Below, one piece after another: positions 8,415-17,710 of a stretch of 64,000 nucleotides of DNA (position 1 is the stretch's first letter; each line of letters begins with the position of its first letter). Source of the DNA: Hyphomicrobiales bacterium. Its GTDB lineage: Bacteria; Pseudomonadota; Alphaproteobacteria; Rhizobiales; Rhizobiaceae. The notes below the pieces were generated by a model. It was not told the DNA's origin. It made no database searches and saw nothing but the letters and a program-made list of their open reading frames with translations. A program made the translations under genes and the position numbers. Location of the stretch: the NCBI GenBank assembly GCA_900472485.1, contig UCII01000006.1, positions 180,754 through 244,753 of the forward strand, read 5' to 3'.

Positions 8415-9155
8415 ATGCGCTTCGCAGCCATTGCGGACATCCACGGCAACCATCTGGCGCTCGAGGCCGTGCTTGCCGATATCCGCAGGCAGGGCATCAC
8501 TGAGATCGTCAATCTCGGCGACTGTTTCAGCGGGCCGCTTACCGCGGGCAAGACGGCGGATATGCTGCTGAAACTGAATGCGCCAACGGTGCGCGGCAAT
8601 CACGACCGCTATCTGATCGAAGTGGCGCCCGAGGCGATGCATATTTCAGATCGCGCAGCGCATTCTGAACTGACGGAACGTCACCTCGAATGGCTGCGCG
8701 CCTTGCCCGTCAGTACAGTTTATCTGGGTGAGGCCTATCTCTGCCACGCGACCCCGGCTGAAGATAATGTTTATTGGCTCGAATCCGTCTCGCCGGACGG
8801 TCAGGTCTATCTGAAGCCGCTGGAAGAGATCGAGGCGCTTGCCACCGGCGTCGATTTCCCGCTGATCCTATGCGGGCATACCCATATTCCGCGTATCGTC
8901 AGGCTTTCTGATGGGCGCCTGATCGTCAATCCCGGCAGCGTCGGCTGCCCGGCCTATGACGATGATCTACCTTATTATCACAAGGTGGAAGCCGGTCATG
9001 CCTTTGCTTCTTACGCTATTCTGGAAAAGATCGGGAACACTTGGCTGCCGGTCTTCCGGCAGGTCGCCTATGATCACATGGTGATGGCGAAACTTGCCGC
9101 GCAGAATGGCCGCGAGGAGTGGGCGAGCGGTCTGGCCACGGGCTGGCTGCGTTAG
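8415..9155 (+). CDS. Calcineurin-like metallophosphoesterase, YfcE/MJ0936 type
   Basis: 246 residues with all the metal-binding blocks of the family: DIHGN near residue 8, LGDCFSGP near 34, RGNHDR near 57, and CGHTHIPR near 154. The latter part resembles phosphodiesterases of the YfcE group. The native substrate is not predictable. It is three bases after uraH on the same strand, so probably the last gene of the puuE-uraD-hepT-allA-uraH unit, although a role in purine breakdown is only suggested by position. Confidence 0.88.
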   Translation: MRFAAIADIHGNHLALEAVLADIRRQGITEIVNLGDCFSGPLTAGKTADMLLKLNAPTVRGNHDRYLIEVAPEAMHISDRAAHSELTERHLEWLRALPVSTVYLGEAYLCHATPAEDNVYWLESVSPDGQVYLKPLEEIEALATGVDFPLILCGHTHIPRIVRLSDGRLIVNPGSVGCPAYDDDLPYYHKVEAGHAFASYAILEKIGNTWLPVFRQVAYDHMVMAKLAAQNGREEWASGLATGWLR

Positions 9156-9164
9156 GCATGTTCC

Positions 9165-9202
9165 TTGACTTTAAGCTGGACTTGTACCATTTATTGTACA
9201 AG
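9165..9202 (+). promoter_or_regulatory. Promoter and operator of the phd/yoeB-type pair
   Basis: A -35-like TTGACT is at 9165-9170. Around the expected -10 lies an inverted repeat, CTTGTAC (9181-9187) and GTACAAG (9196-9202), with 8 bases between. Phd/YefM antitoxins repress their own operon through such palindromes. The position 20 bases before the antitoxin start fits autoregulation. Binding is inferred. Confidence 0.6.
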
Positions 9203-9221
9203 TGTGGTTATAGGAGTGAAC

Positions 9222-9482
9222 ATGCGAACGGTCATGTTTTCAGCAGCACGAAATGAACTTGCAAGCTTGCTTGATGAAGTCGCGCAGGATCGTGTCGCCG
9301 TGGAAATTGTTCGTCGCGATAAGCCATCAGCCATTCTGATCGACAAGGAAGAATATGAAGGTATTATCGAGACGCTTCATGTCCTGTCGTCACCGGCAAA
9401 TGCGGCCAGATTGATGGAAGCAATCACCGATGCAAACGAGGGAAAGAACCTCGTTTCTCACGATTTGCTGGATCCGAAGTAA
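9222..9482 (+). CDS. Phd/YefM family antitoxin
   Basis: 86 residues from ATG 9222, preceded by the ribosome site TAGGAGTG. The N-terminal half (TVMFSAARNELASLLDEV) matches the Phd/YefM DNA-binding fold, and IVRRDKPSAILIDKEEYEGI is the family strand-helix element. It should bind and neutralise the YoeB toxin encoded 7 bases downstream and repress the shared promoter. Cytoplasmic. Confidence 0.9.
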   Translation: MRTVMFSAARNELASLLDEVAQDRVAVEIVRRDKPSAILIDKEEYEGIIETLHVLSSPANAARLMEAITDANEGKNLVSHDLLDPK

Positions 9483-9489
9483 GTTCGTC

Positions 9490-9756
9490 ATGTTACTTGC
9501 CTGGCACGCACATGCTTGGGAAGACTATTTATATTGGCAGGAAAGAGACCGTAAAATAGCCGTTCGAATCAACGAGCTTTTGCGGGACGCGCTACGCCAT
9601 CCTTTTAAGGGACTCGGCAAACCAGAGCCCCTGCGCAATCAACTCAAAGGGCAATGGTCGCGTCGCATCACGCAAGAGCATAGGCTGATTTACAAAGTCG
9701 AAGGTGAAGGCGACCGGCAAACGCTTATCGTTTTGCAATGTCGCTTCCACTACTAA
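9490..9756 (+). CDS. yoeB: YoeB family mRNA interferase toxin
   Basis: 88 residues from ATG 9490. It matches YoeB closely: a central GKPEPL segment, the RRITQEHRLIYKV strand with the catalytic Glu/Arg/His region, and the C terminus CRFHY with the His-Tyr pair needed for ribosome-dependent mRNA cleavage. All key residues are present, so the toxin looks intact. It forms a type II pair with the preceding antitoxin. A dispersed repeat begins directly after the stop codon. Confidence 0.93.
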   Translation: MLLAWHAHAWEDYLYWQERDRKIAVRINELLRDALRHPFKGLGKPEPLRNQLKGQWSRRITQEHRLIYKVEGEGDRQTLIVLQCRFHY

Positions 9757-9802
9757 AGCATGTTGCGCAAAAGTGTGCAGCGGTTTTGCGACAACGACAT
9801 GC
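9757..9802. repeat. Dispersed imperfect palindromic intergenic repeat, copy 1
   Basis: An imperfect palindrome of about 46 bases with arms GCATGT / ACATGC and an inner GCAAAAGTGTGCAGCGGTTT core. A related copy lies at 36531-36580 (shared core AAAAGTGT..GCGGTTTT). It starts immediately after the yoeB stop codon and lies between convergent yoeB and lldD, so it could act as a transcript 3' structure. I recall similar short elements in many rhizobial genomes. Confidence 0.65.
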
Positions 9803-9853
9803 GAAATCAAAGACCTAAAGCGCAAGCAGCGAATCTGAAGGATCGCGATGCGC

Positions 9854-10993
9854 TTAGAAATCAGCCAGGATCGACCGATCCACGGCCTTAATGTCCCGCT
9901 TGCCGCAAAGCGCCATGGAAATATCCAGTTCCTTGCGGATGATTTCGAGCGCGAGCGTCACCCCTTCCTTGCCCATGGCGCCCAGGCCATAGAGGAAGGG
10001 GCGACCGATGAAGGTGCCTTTGGCGCCGAGTGCTACGGCCTTGAGCACGTCCTGACCGGAGCGTATGCCGCCATCCATATGCACCTCGATCTTGTCTCCG
10101 ACGGCATCGACGATCCGTGGCAGCATGCTGATGGAGGAATGGGCGCCGTCAAGTTGTCGGCCGCCATGATTGGAGACGATGATGGCGTCGGCGCCGACAT
10201 CGACGGCCGCTTTTGCATCCTCGACGTCGAGAATGCCCTTGATGATCAGCGGGCCGCCCCATTGCTCCTTGATCCAGGCGACGTCGCTCCAGGAGAGTTT
10301 GGGGTCGAATTGCGAATGCGTCCAGTGCGACAGCGTCGTCATGTCGGAAATATCCTTGGCATGGCCGATGATATTGCCGAAGGAGCGGCGCTTGGTCTTG
10401 AGCATACCCATGCACCAGCCCGGCCGCATCGCCATCTGCCAGAGATTGTTCGCCGTCATTCTTGGCGGTGCGGACAATCCGTTGCGGATATCGTTATGGC
10501 GTTGCCCGAGGATCTGCAGGTCGGCCGTCAGCACCAGTGCCGAGCATTTCGCCGCCTTGGCGCGCTGGATCAGGTTGAGGACGAAATCGCGGTCCTTCAT
10601 GACGTAGAGCTGAAACCAGAAGGGCTGCTTCGTCACCGAGGCGATGTCCTCGATCGAGCATATGCTCATGGTCGACAGCGTGAAGGGGATACCGAATTCT
10701 TCCGCCGCGCGCGCCGCCAGCATCTCGCCATCGGCGTGCTGCATGCCGGTCATCCCCGTCGGCGCCAGCGCCACCGGCATTGAGGCTTTCTGGCCGACCA
10801 TGGTGGTTGCCAGCGATCGGTCGGACATGTCGACGAGGACGCGCTGGCGCAGCTTGATCTTGGCGAAATCCGCCTCGTTTGCCCGGTAGGTCGATTCCGT
10901 CCACGAGCCGGAATCGGCGTATTGGAAGAACATTTTCGGCACGCGCCGCTGCGCAAGCGTTTTCAGTTCGGCGATGGTCAGCGGCGCGGTCAT
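9854..10993 (-). CDS. lldD: FMN-dependent alpha-hydroxy-acid oxidase / L-lactate dehydrogenase
   Basis: 379 residues, the usual length of the LldD / glycolate-oxidase family. Family segments seen are LAPTGMTGMQHADGE (FMN-binding strand 1 region), WFQLYVMKDR, the catalytic His block IIVSNHGGRQLDGA near residue 275, and the phosphate-binding VHMDGGIRSGQDVLKA. It oxidises L-lactate or a similar 2-hydroxy acid to the 2-oxo acid. The substrate cannot be fixed from sequence; glycolate is possible and would fit glyoxylate metabolism nearby. Starts 47 bases downstream of the guaD stop on the same strand. Confidence 0.9.
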   Translation of the reverse strand: MTAPLTIAELKTLAQRRVPKMFFQYADSGSWTESTYRANEADFAKIKLRQRVLVDMSDRSLATTMVGQKASMPVALAPTGMTGMQHADGEMLAARAAEEFGIPFTLSTMSICSIEDIASVTKQPFWFQLYVMKDRDFVLNLIQRAKAAKCSALVLTADLQILGQRHNDIRNGLSAPPRMTANNLWQMAMRPGWCMGMLKTKRRSFGNIIGHAKDISDMTTLSHWTHSQFDPKLSWSDVAWIKEQWGGPLIIKGILDVEDAKAAVDVGADAIIVSNHGGRQLDGAHSSISMLPRIVDAVGDKIEVHMDGGIRSGQDVLKAVALGAKGTFIGRPFLYGLGAMGKEGVTLALEIIRKELDISMALCGKRDIKAVDRSILADF

Positions 10994-11040
10994 GGCTCTT
11001 TGCCTTCTGGATGGTTACATGGAGGCGGGTTCGGATTGCC

Positions 11041-12348
11041 TCATTGCAGGATCGATTTCATCGGCTTTCCAGCAACATAGGTTTCGACGACGGCGCGGTC
11101 GTCGCCCATGGTCTGAAGCAGGAACAGTTCTTCGGTGAGGCTCTTAGTGACCTCCATCTTCAGCGCCATGGCCGGCGTTGCTGCGGCGTTGAGGACGATC
11201 AGGTCGGCTTCAGTGCCGGGATCGAGCGTGCCGATCTTGTCGACAAGTGAGAGCGCCTCGGCATTGCCGCGCGTCATGTAGTAATAGCTTTCCAGCGGGT
11301 TCAGGCGTTCGCCGAGCAGCTGCTGGATCTTGTAGGCCTCATCCATGGTGCGCAGCATAGAATAGCTGGAGCCGCCGCCGATATCGGTGGCGACACCGAT
11401 GCGGACGGGCTTCTCGCGGCGGGCCAGCGCCTTCAGCGGGAAGAGGCCGGAGCCGAGGAACAGGTTCGAGGTCGGGCAATGCACCGCGACCGCACCAGTC
11501 TCGCTCATGGCATCGGCTTCGCGCTCCGAGAGGTGGATCGCATGGCCGAACAGGCTGTTGGGGCCGAGTAGCCCGTAACGCGCATAGATATCGGTATAGT
11601 CGATCGCTTCCGGATAGAGCTCGCAGGTAAAGGCGATCTCGTCGTGGTTCTCGGACAGATGCGTCTGGATATGCAGGTCTGGGAATTCACGGGCAAGCGC
11701 GGCCGTTGCTTCCATCTGCGCCGGCGTCGAGGTGATGGCGAAGCGCGGCGTGATGGCGACATGGTTGCGGCCCTTGCCGTGCCAGTCTGATATCACCTGG
11801 CGGGTCTCGTCATAGCCCATCTCAGGCGTGTCGAGCAGGCCCTGCGGCGCATGGCGGTCCATCATCACCTTGCCTCCCACCATGCGCATGTTGCGGCGCA
11901 TGGCTTCGGCAAAATAGGCGTCGGCGGAGGTTTTATGTACCGAGCAGTAGGCAACGGCCGTCGTAGTGCCGTGGCGGATCATCTCGTCGTAGAAATGCGT
12001 GGCGATGCGCTCGGCATGCGCGCTTTCGACGAAGCGGCATTCCTCGGGGAAGGTGTAGGTGTTCAGCCATTCCAAGAGGTTGGCGGCATAGGAGGCGATC
12101 ACCTGCATCTGCGGGAAATGCAGGTGCATGTCGATGAAACCGGGCAGGATCAGATGCGGGCGGTGGTCGATTTCGGCGATACCTTTCGGCGCTTGCGCCT
12201 TTATATCAGCATAGGGTCCGGTCGCGACGATCATGCCGTTCTCGATCAGCAGGCCGCCGTCGCTTTCATAAGCATAGCTGCCCGTATCATCGAGGCTTTG
12301 CGGCAGGCGCTTGAAGGAAAGCAGTCTGCCGCGCAGAAGGGTGGTCAT
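11041..12348 (-). CDS. guaD: Guanine deaminase
   Basis: 435 residues of the amidohydrolase superfamily. Metal-binding HLH is in FIDMHLHFPQ, followed by the guanine deaminase segment ANLLEWLNTYTFPEECRF. Later ligands appear in IQTHLSENHDEI and GVATDIGGG. It deaminates guanine to xanthine, feeding XdhAB. Its ATG overlaps the puuD stop in ATGA (12345-12348), so the two are co-translated. Confidence 0.94.
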   Translation of the reverse strand: MTTLLRGRLLSFKRLPQSLDDTGSYAYESDGGLLIENGMIVATGPYADIKAQAPKGIAEIDHRPHLILPGFIDMHLHFPQMQVIASYAANLLEWLNTYTFPEECRFVESAHAERIATHFYDEMIRHGTTTAVAYCSVHKTSADAYFAEAMRRNMRMVGGKVMMDRHAPQGLLDTPEMGYDETRQVISDWHGKGRNHVAITPRFAITSTPAQMEATAALAREFPDLHIQTHLSENHDEIAFTCELYPEAIDYTDIYARYGLLGPNSLFGHAIHLSEREADAMSETGAVAVHCPTSNLFLGSGLFPLKALARREKPVRIGVATDIGGGSSYSMLRTMDEAYKIQQLLGERLNPLESYYYMTRGNAEALSLVDKIGTLDPGTEADLIVLNAAATPAMALKMEVTKSLTEELFLLQTMGDDRAVVETYVAGKPMKSILQ

Positions 12349-13583
12349 TGGCTTTTTTCTCCGATGGAGCTTTCGAACCAGGCGACCAGCAATTTGCGTT
12401 CCTCGGGCGTCACCTCGGTGACATTGCCCGGAGGCATGGCATGGCTGCGGCCGGCCTGAATATAGATCTCCCGGGCATGCATAGCGATTTGCTCGTCATT
12501 TTCCAGCATTACGCCCTTTGGCGGCCGAACAATCCCCTCATAGACGGGTTCGGCCGAATGGCACATGGTACAGCGCGTCGAAACTATTTCTTTGACGGAC
12601 GAGAAATGTATATCCGAGGCATATTGCTGGAAGGCGGGAGGAATTGCATTGGCCTCCTTCTCCTCGGTCAGCACCTTGGGAACGGTCGAAAGCCACATGA
12701 TGACAATGAATAGGACGACGGTAACGATCCAGGTCCAGGTTGGATGACCCTTGCGGGCGTGTGTCGTGTTGAACCAGTGACGGATGGTGACCCCCATGAG
12801 GAAAACCAGCGCCGCGATCACCCAATTATAGGCAGTGCCGAAAGCCAGCGGATAGTGGTTCGACAGCATGAAGAAGATGACAGGCAGCGTCAGATAGTTG
12901 TTGTGCAGCGAGCGCTGCTTGGCGATACGGCCATATTTAGGGTCTGGCGTGCGGCCGGCAATGAGGTCTGCGACAACGATCTTCTGATTGGGAATGATGA
13001 TCATGAAAACGTTCGCCGACATGATCGTCGCGGTGAATGCACCGAGATGCAGGAAGGCGGCGCGGCCGGTGAAGAGATGCGTGTAGCCCCAGGCCATGAA
13101 GACCAGGACGGCGTAAAGCACGATCATCAGGCCCCAGGTGTTGTTGCCGAGCGGGGACTTGCAAAGCAGGTCGTAGACGATCCAGCCGCCGACAAGCGAA
13201 GCGAGCGAAATCAGGATCGCAACGGGAACGCTGACATCGAGCACATGCCTGTCGATGAGGAAGAGGTTGGCGCCGCCATAGTAGACGATGCACAGCATCA
13301 GGAAGCCGGAAATCCAGGTGAAATAGCTTTCGTATTTGAACCAGGTCAGATGCTCCGGCATCTGCGCGGGAGCCACGAGATATTTCTGGATATGATAAAA
13401 GCCGCCACCGTGGACTTGCCATTCTTCGCCATAGGCGCCGGGTGGAAGATGCGGGCGCTTGACCAGCCCGAGATCGAGCGCGATGAAGTAGAAGGACGAA
13501 CCGATCCAGGCAATGGCGGTTATGACGTGGAACCAGCGGGCGGCAAAGGCCAGCCATTCCCACGCTATGGCGTATTCATACAT
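12345..13583 (-). CDS. puuD: Urate hydroxylase PuuD, membrane protein with C-terminal cytochrome c domain
   Basis: 412 residues. The N-terminal 300 residues have about eight hydrophobic segments and the PuuD pattern WFHVITAIAWIGSSFYF and YHIQKY. The C-terminal 100 residues hold a c-type haem site, CTMCH near residue 343, with a possible axial Met in SHAMPPGN. The family oxidises urate to 5-hydroxyisourate at the inner membrane, passing electrons through cytochrome c. This supplies the UraH substrate and explains the absence of a soluble uricase gene here. It is first gene of a puuD-guaD(-lldD) unit. Confidence 0.93.
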   Translation of the reverse strand: MYEYAIAWEWLAFAARWFHVITAIAWIGSSFYFIALDLGLVKRPHLPPGAYGEEWQVHGGGFYHIQKYLVAPAQMPEHLTWFKYESYFTWISGFLMLCIVYYGGANLFLIDRHVLDVSVPVAILISLASLVGGWIVYDLLCKSPLGNNTWGLMIVLYAVLVFMAWGYTHLFTGRAAFLHLGAFTATIMSANVFMIIIPNQKIVVADLIAGRTPDPKYGRIAKQRSLHNNYLTLPVIFFMLSNHYPLAFGTAYNWVIAALVFLMGVTIRHWFNTTHARKGHPTWTWIVTVVLFIVIMWLSTVPKVLTEEKEANAIPPAFQQYASDIHFSSVKEIVSTRCTMCHSAEPVYEGIVRPPKGVMLENDEQIAMHAREIYIQAGRSHAMPPGNVTEVTPEERKLLVAWFESSIGEKSQ

Positions 13584-13797
13584 TCAGTTCCCCTTTTCTT
13601 CCTCCGACTCCGCACCTTGCAAAATGTTGGCGACGGAGGGAAGGGGAGAGTTTGCTGCGTCAGCAAAAAGCTACGCTCTTGTCTGGCGCCCCGGCCGCAT
13701 TAGATCAGATTATGGCAGTTTTTTAATAATACGCCCTCGGCTGCTTGGAGCGGGCCGTGTCCGCGGCAGCCGTCTATCTTTCGACGGAGAATTGCCC

Positions 13798-14133
13798 ATG
13801 CGTGGTATTCTGACGTTCGTATTTTTTCTTCTCTCCGCAGCCTTCGCCCTGGCGCACGAGGCGCCCTCCGGCTGGTCCTACGACCCATATTGCTGCAATG
13901 GTGACAGCAAGACGGGCGATTGCGAGATGATCCCCTCGCGCACCGTCACCATTGTACCCGGCGGTTATCGAGTGACGCTCAATCCGGGCGATCATCGCTA
14001 CATAACCCACGCGCATATCTTCAATCTGCCGCAGCAGAAAACCATGCGTTCGCCCGACGGAGCCTATCATCTCTGTCTGTTTCCGGACGAGAATACGCCG
14101 CGCTGCTTTTATGCACCCGACATGGACTATTGA
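13798..14133 (+). CDS. Small exported Cys-rich protein of unknown function
   Basis: 111 residues from ATG 13798. A clear signal peptide (MRGILTFVFFLLSAAFALA) is followed by a mature domain beginning HEAPSGWSYDPYCCNG. Five cysteines remain in the mature part (CC pair, GDCEM, YHLCLF, PRCFYAP), suggesting periplasmic disulfides. The pattern WSYD..CC and the C-terminal PDGAYHLC..RCFYAP recur in unnamed alphaproteobacterial proteins as I remember them. It lies between divergently placed puuD and the LysR gene. No function is assigned. Confidence 0.75.
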   Translation: MRGILTFVFFLLSAAFALAHEAPSGWSYDPYCCNGDSKTGDCEMIPSRTVTIVPGGYRVTLNPGDHRYITHAHIFNLPQQKTMRSPDGAYHLCLFPDENTPRCFYAPDMDY

Positions 14134-14136
14134 GCG

Positions 14137-15033
14137 CTATTCCAGCGGCATGCCGAACTCGCGGAGAATCCAATCCCTGAAGGCGCGGATGCGCGGCGTA
14201 TGGCGCCTATTCTCCGGATAGGCGATCCAGTAGTCGGTATTGTCGGACGAAAGAATATCGAAGGGCTGTATCAGCCGACCGGAAGCCAGATCATCCGCAT
14301 AGAATTCCGGGGTCAGGATGGCGACGCCCTGACCGGCCAATGCCGCGCTCGCCTCGAAGGACTGGGCACCTAGTCTGCTTCGCGGCCGGCCCTGAAGACC
14401 GGGATCGGGAACGCCGGCCTCCTTGAACCATTGCGCCCACCATGGGTCGCCTGCGTCGATGATGCGGAGCTTCAGGAGATCGGCCGGTTCGTGTATGCCG
14501 CCGATGGTCTCAGCAAGTGCCGGGCTCAGCATCGGCGTGAAATAGACCTTCATCAGGAGGTGCGAGCGCAGGCCGGGCCATTGGCCGCGACCGGTGCGGA
14601 TGGCGATGTCAGACGGCTCCCGTGAGAAGTCGATGATAGAGCCGGAGGTATCCAGCCGGACAGCGATATTGGGATGTTTGAGCTGAAAAGACCCGACATG
14701 ACGAGCCAGCCACTGTGAGGCGAAGGTGGGCGTCGAATGAATGCGCAGCGTCGTTTCGGCATCGCCACTGATCGAGGCCATGGCCTCCTGTAGCAGGGCA
14801 AAGGCTTCAGCCACTTTTGGCGCCAGCTGCTCTCCCGCCTCGGTTAACAGGATCTGCCGCGGGCGACGCAGGAATAGCGGCTCGCCCACGGTCTCTTCCA
14901 GCAACTTGATCTGATAGCTGACCGCCGTCTGCGTCATGCCAAGCTCCTCACCTGCACGCGTAAAACTGGCAAGCCGCGCGGCGGCCTCGAAGACGCGGAG
15001 CGCATTCAGCGGGAGGCGTTTTGAGAGCTTCAT
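14137..15033 (-). CDS. LysR family transcriptional regulator, GcvA-like
   Basis: 298 residues. The N-terminal winged helix-turn-helix (about residues 5-65) reads LPLNALRVFEAAARLASFTR then AGEELGMTQTAVSYQIKLLE, typical of the GcvA/AmpR branch. The rest is the periplasmic-binding-like effector domain. It is placed between xdhB and puuD, so a role in purine-gene control is plausible but not shown. A small gene is divergent from it, with 102 bases between starts. Confidence 0.88.
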   Translation of the reverse strand: MKLSKRLPLNALRVFEAAARLASFTRAGEELGMTQTAVSYQIKLLEETVGEPLFLRRPRQILLTEAGEQLAPKVAEAFALLQEAMASISGDAETTLRIHSTPTFASQWLARHVGSFQLKHPNIAVRLDTSGSIIDFSREPSDIAIRTGRGQWPGLRSHLLMKVYFTPMLSPALAETIGGIHEPADLLKLRIIDAGDPWWAQWFKEAGVPDPGLQGRPRSRLGAQSFEASAALAGQGVAILTPEFYADDLASGRLIQPFDILSSDNTDYWIAYPENRRHTPRIRAFRDWILREFGMPLE

Positions 15034-15135
15034 GGATAAGTTTTCTTTATGTATGGAGACAATAGTTCGATTGGAATTCCAGCATTTTTCGCGCCAGACT
15101 GCAATTCATATCATTGATCCGACTGAGGTATTGTT

Positions 15136-15339
15136 ATGGATTGCTATGTCGTGGAACAGGTGGAAACCGCAAGGCCAAGGACTCTGGCTCGCCTTCTGGA
15201 ATCGTTGGCACAGGCCTTGGTCAAGCATGCGGAGCCATCGCCGCATCTCGATCTCGACGAGATGCCGGACCGCGTGAAGCGGGACCTTGGATTTCTTGAT
15301 GGGCGGGAGCCGCGTTATGATGACTGCCGACTGTCGTAG
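15136..15339 (+). CDS. Small protein with DUF1127-like C terminus
   Basis: 67 residues starting MDCYVVEQVE. The stretch DEMPDRVKRDLGFLDGRE resembles the C-terminal half of DUF1127 proteins, which are small Arg-rich proteins often near regulators. It is divergent from the LysR gene, the classic layout of a LysR target. The codon pattern is consistent with coding, but the ribosome site is not strong, so this is a moderate call. It ends 32 bases before the xdhB stop on the opposite strand. Confidence 0.55.
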   Translation: MDCYVVEQVETARPRTLARLLESLAQALVKHAEPSPHLDLDEMPDRVKRDLGFLDGREPRYDDCRLS

Positions 15340-15370
15340 GTGGCAAGGAGCGAATACCCGGAGAGGGTAA

Positions 15371-17710
15371 TCACATCCCCTTCAGCCGTTCGACTGCCAT
15401 GAGCACCCGTTCCGGTGTTGCCGGCGCATCGAGGCGCGGGCAGACGCGGTAATCCGCGACGCTGGCGACCGCCATCGATAGAGCCTCCAGCACGGATATG
15501 CTGAGCATGAAGGGCGGCTCCCCGACGGCCTTGGAGCGGCCGATGGTCGCCTCCGTATTTTCCGACCATTCCGCCAGGCGGACGTTGAAGATCTTCGGCC
15601 GGTCTGAAGCGAGCGGAATTTTGTAAGTCGATGGCGCGTGCGTGCGCAGCCGGCCCTTCGCATCCCACCAGAGCTCTTCGGTCGTCAACCAGCCCATGCC
15701 CTGCACGAAAGCGCCTTCGACCTGGCCGATATCGATCGCGGGGTTGAGGGAACGACCGACGTCATGAAGGATGTCGGTGCGGTCGATCAGATATTCGCCG
15801 GTCAGCGTATCGATCGACACTTCCGAGCAGGCGGCACCATAGGAGAAATAATAGAAGGGCGTGCCGCGGCCGGCCTTGCGATCCCAGTGGATCTTCGGCG
15901 TCTTGTAGAAACCGGCGGCGGAAAGCTGCACGCGGGCGAAATAGGCCTGCTTGATGAAATCCGGGAAGGGAATTTCCACCTCACCGACGCGTACGCGGTT
16001 CGGCAGAAACTGCACTTCTTCTGCTCCCACTCCCCATTTCTCGGCTGCGAAGGCGACGAGCCTTTCCTTGATTTGGCGAGCGGCATCGAAGGCGGCCATG
16101 CCGTTCAGGTCCGAGCCGGAGGAGGCAGCGGTTGCCGAGGTATTCGGCACCTTGCCTGTTGTCGTAGCCGTGATCTTCACGCGATCGATATCGACCTGGA
16201 AACTGTCGGCCAGAACCTGCGCAACCTTTGTATAGAGGCCCTGGCCCATCTCGGTGCCGCCGTGGTTCAGATGGATGGAGCCATCCTGATAGATATGCAC
16301 CAGAGCGCCCGCCTGATTGAAGGCGGTCATGGTGAAGGAAATGCCGAATTTCACCGGCGTCAGCGCGATGCCCTTGCGAATGAAGCGGCTGGAACGGTTG
16401 AATTCGATGATGGCCTTGCGCCGCGCCTGATAGTCGGAACTCTGGTCGAGCTCGTCGACGATGCGGTTGATGATATTGTCAGTGACCTCCTGGTGATAGG
16501 GCGTCAGTGTCCGGCCGGAGCCTGGTTGACCATAGAAATTGGCGCGGCGCACCTCCAGCGGGTCCTTGCCGAGCGCGTAGGCGATCTCCTCGATCATGCG
16601 CTCGCCGCCGACCATCCCTTGCGGGCCGCCGAAGCCGCGGAAGGCGGTGTTGGAGACGGTGTGCGTCTTCAACGGCTTCGAGACCAGATGGACATGCGGG
16701 TAGAAATAACTGGAATCTGCATGGAAGAGCGCGCGATCGGTAACCGGGCCGGAAAGATCGGAAGAGAAGCCGCAGCGCGCGGCATAGGTGGCATCGACGG
16801 CGTGGATGCGACCTTCGTCGTCGAATCCGACTTCGTAATCCACCAGGAAGTCGTGCCGCTTGCCTGTGGCGCTCATGTCTTCGTCGCGATCGGGCCGGAA
16901 TTTCACGGCGCGCCCGAGCTTCTTCGCGGCGACGGCTGCGAGCGCTGCAAACTGGTTGCCCTGCGTCTCCTTGCCGCCGAAGCCGCCGCCCATGCGGCGC
17001 ACATTGACGGTCACGGCATTGGACGGGATGCCGAGGACGTGGCCGACGATGTGCTGGATTTCGCTCGGATGCTGTGTCGACGACCAGACGGCGACTTCAT
17101 CGTCTTCGCCGGGGACTGCCATGGCGATATGGCTCTCGAGATAAAAGTGCTCCTGACCGCCGATGCGCATCTGCGCCTTGATGCGATGCTTGGCGTTCGC
17201 CATCTCGGTTTCGGGTTCGCCGCGCTTCAGCGTCATCGGCTCGTAGACGAGCGGTGCGCCATTGGCGAGCGCGCCGTCGATATCGCTCCAATGCGGCAAA
17301 TCACGATAATCGATCTTGGCAAGCCGGGCGGCGCGGCGGGCAGCATCGCGGGTCTCGGCGATGACGGCGAAGATCGGCTGGCCGTGGAATTCGACCTTGG
17401 TCTCGGCGAGCAGTGGCTCGTCGTGCATGCCGTTGGAGCTGGTATCGTTGACGCCGGGGATATCGGCGCCGGTGAAGACCCAGACTACACCCGGATAGGC
17501 CTTTACGGCCGAGAGATCGATGCCGGCAATCTCGGCATGGGCGCGATCGGAAAGACCGAGTGCTCCATGCAGCAGGCCAGCGGGCTCGGGAATGTCATCG
17601 ATATAATCGGCGGCTCCGGTGACGTGCTTGTGCGCGGAGTCATGGCGCAGCGAGCCGTGCATCGAGCCGTTGATGACAACCTTGCGCTCTTCGAAGGTGG
17701 ATTTGTCCAT
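15371..17710 (-). CDS. xdhB: Xanthine dehydrogenase molybdopterin-binding subunit
   Basis: 779 residues, full length for bacterial XdhB. It contains the aldehyde/xanthine oxidase hammerhead domain near the N terminus and the Mo-pterin domain, with MGGGFGGKETQGNQ, the substrate-pocket region AYAARCGFSSDLSG, AFRGFGGPQG and HLNHGGTEMGQGLYTK. Near the C terminus VGEPPFMLS includes the conserved catalytic Glu. It oxidises hypoxanthine and xanthine to urate with XdhA. The maturation gene xdhC, commonly next in this operon, is absent from the window. Confidence 0.95.
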   Translation of the reverse strand: MDKSTFEERKVVINGSMHGSLRHDSAHKHVTGAADYIDDIPEPAGLLHGALGLSDRAHAEIAGIDLSAVKAYPGVVWVFTGADIPGVNDTSSNGMHDEPLLAETKVEFHGQPIFAVIAETRDAARRAARLAKIDYRDLPHWSDIDGALANGAPLVYEPMTLKRGEPETEMANAKHRIKAQMRIGGQEHFYLESHIAMAVPGEDDEVAVWSSTQHPSEIQHIVGHVLGIPSNAVTVNVRRMGGGFGGKETQGNQFAALAAVAAKKLGRAVKFRPDRDEDMSATGKRHDFLVDYEVGFDDEGRIHAVDATYAARCGFSSDLSGPVTDRALFHADSSYFYPHVHLVSKPLKTHTVSNTAFRGFGGPQGMVGGERMIEEIAYALGKDPLEVRRANFYGQPGSGRTLTPYHQEVTDNIINRIVDELDQSSDYQARRKAIIEFNRSSRFIRKGIALTPVKFGISFTMTAFNQAGALVHIYQDGSIHLNHGGTEMGQGLYTKVAQVLADSFQVDIDRVKITATTTGKVPNTSATAASSGSDLNGMAAFDAARQIKERLVAFAAEKWGVGAEEVQFLPNRVRVGEVEIPFPDFIKQAYFARVQLSAAGFYKTPKIHWDRKAGRGTPFYYFSYGAACSEVSIDTLTGEYLIDRTDILHDVGRSLNPAIDIGQVEGAFVQGMGWLTTEELWWDAKGRLRTHAPSTYKIPLASDRPKIFNVRLAEWSENTEATIGRSKAVGEPPFMLSISVLEALSMAVASVADYRVCPRLDAPATPERVLMAVERLKGM

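Noticed and set aside
12744..13703. Open frame of 319 codons antisense to puuD
   Set aside because: PuuD membrane segments and haem motif are certain on the minus strand; this frame is polar, His/Glu-rich and motif-free.
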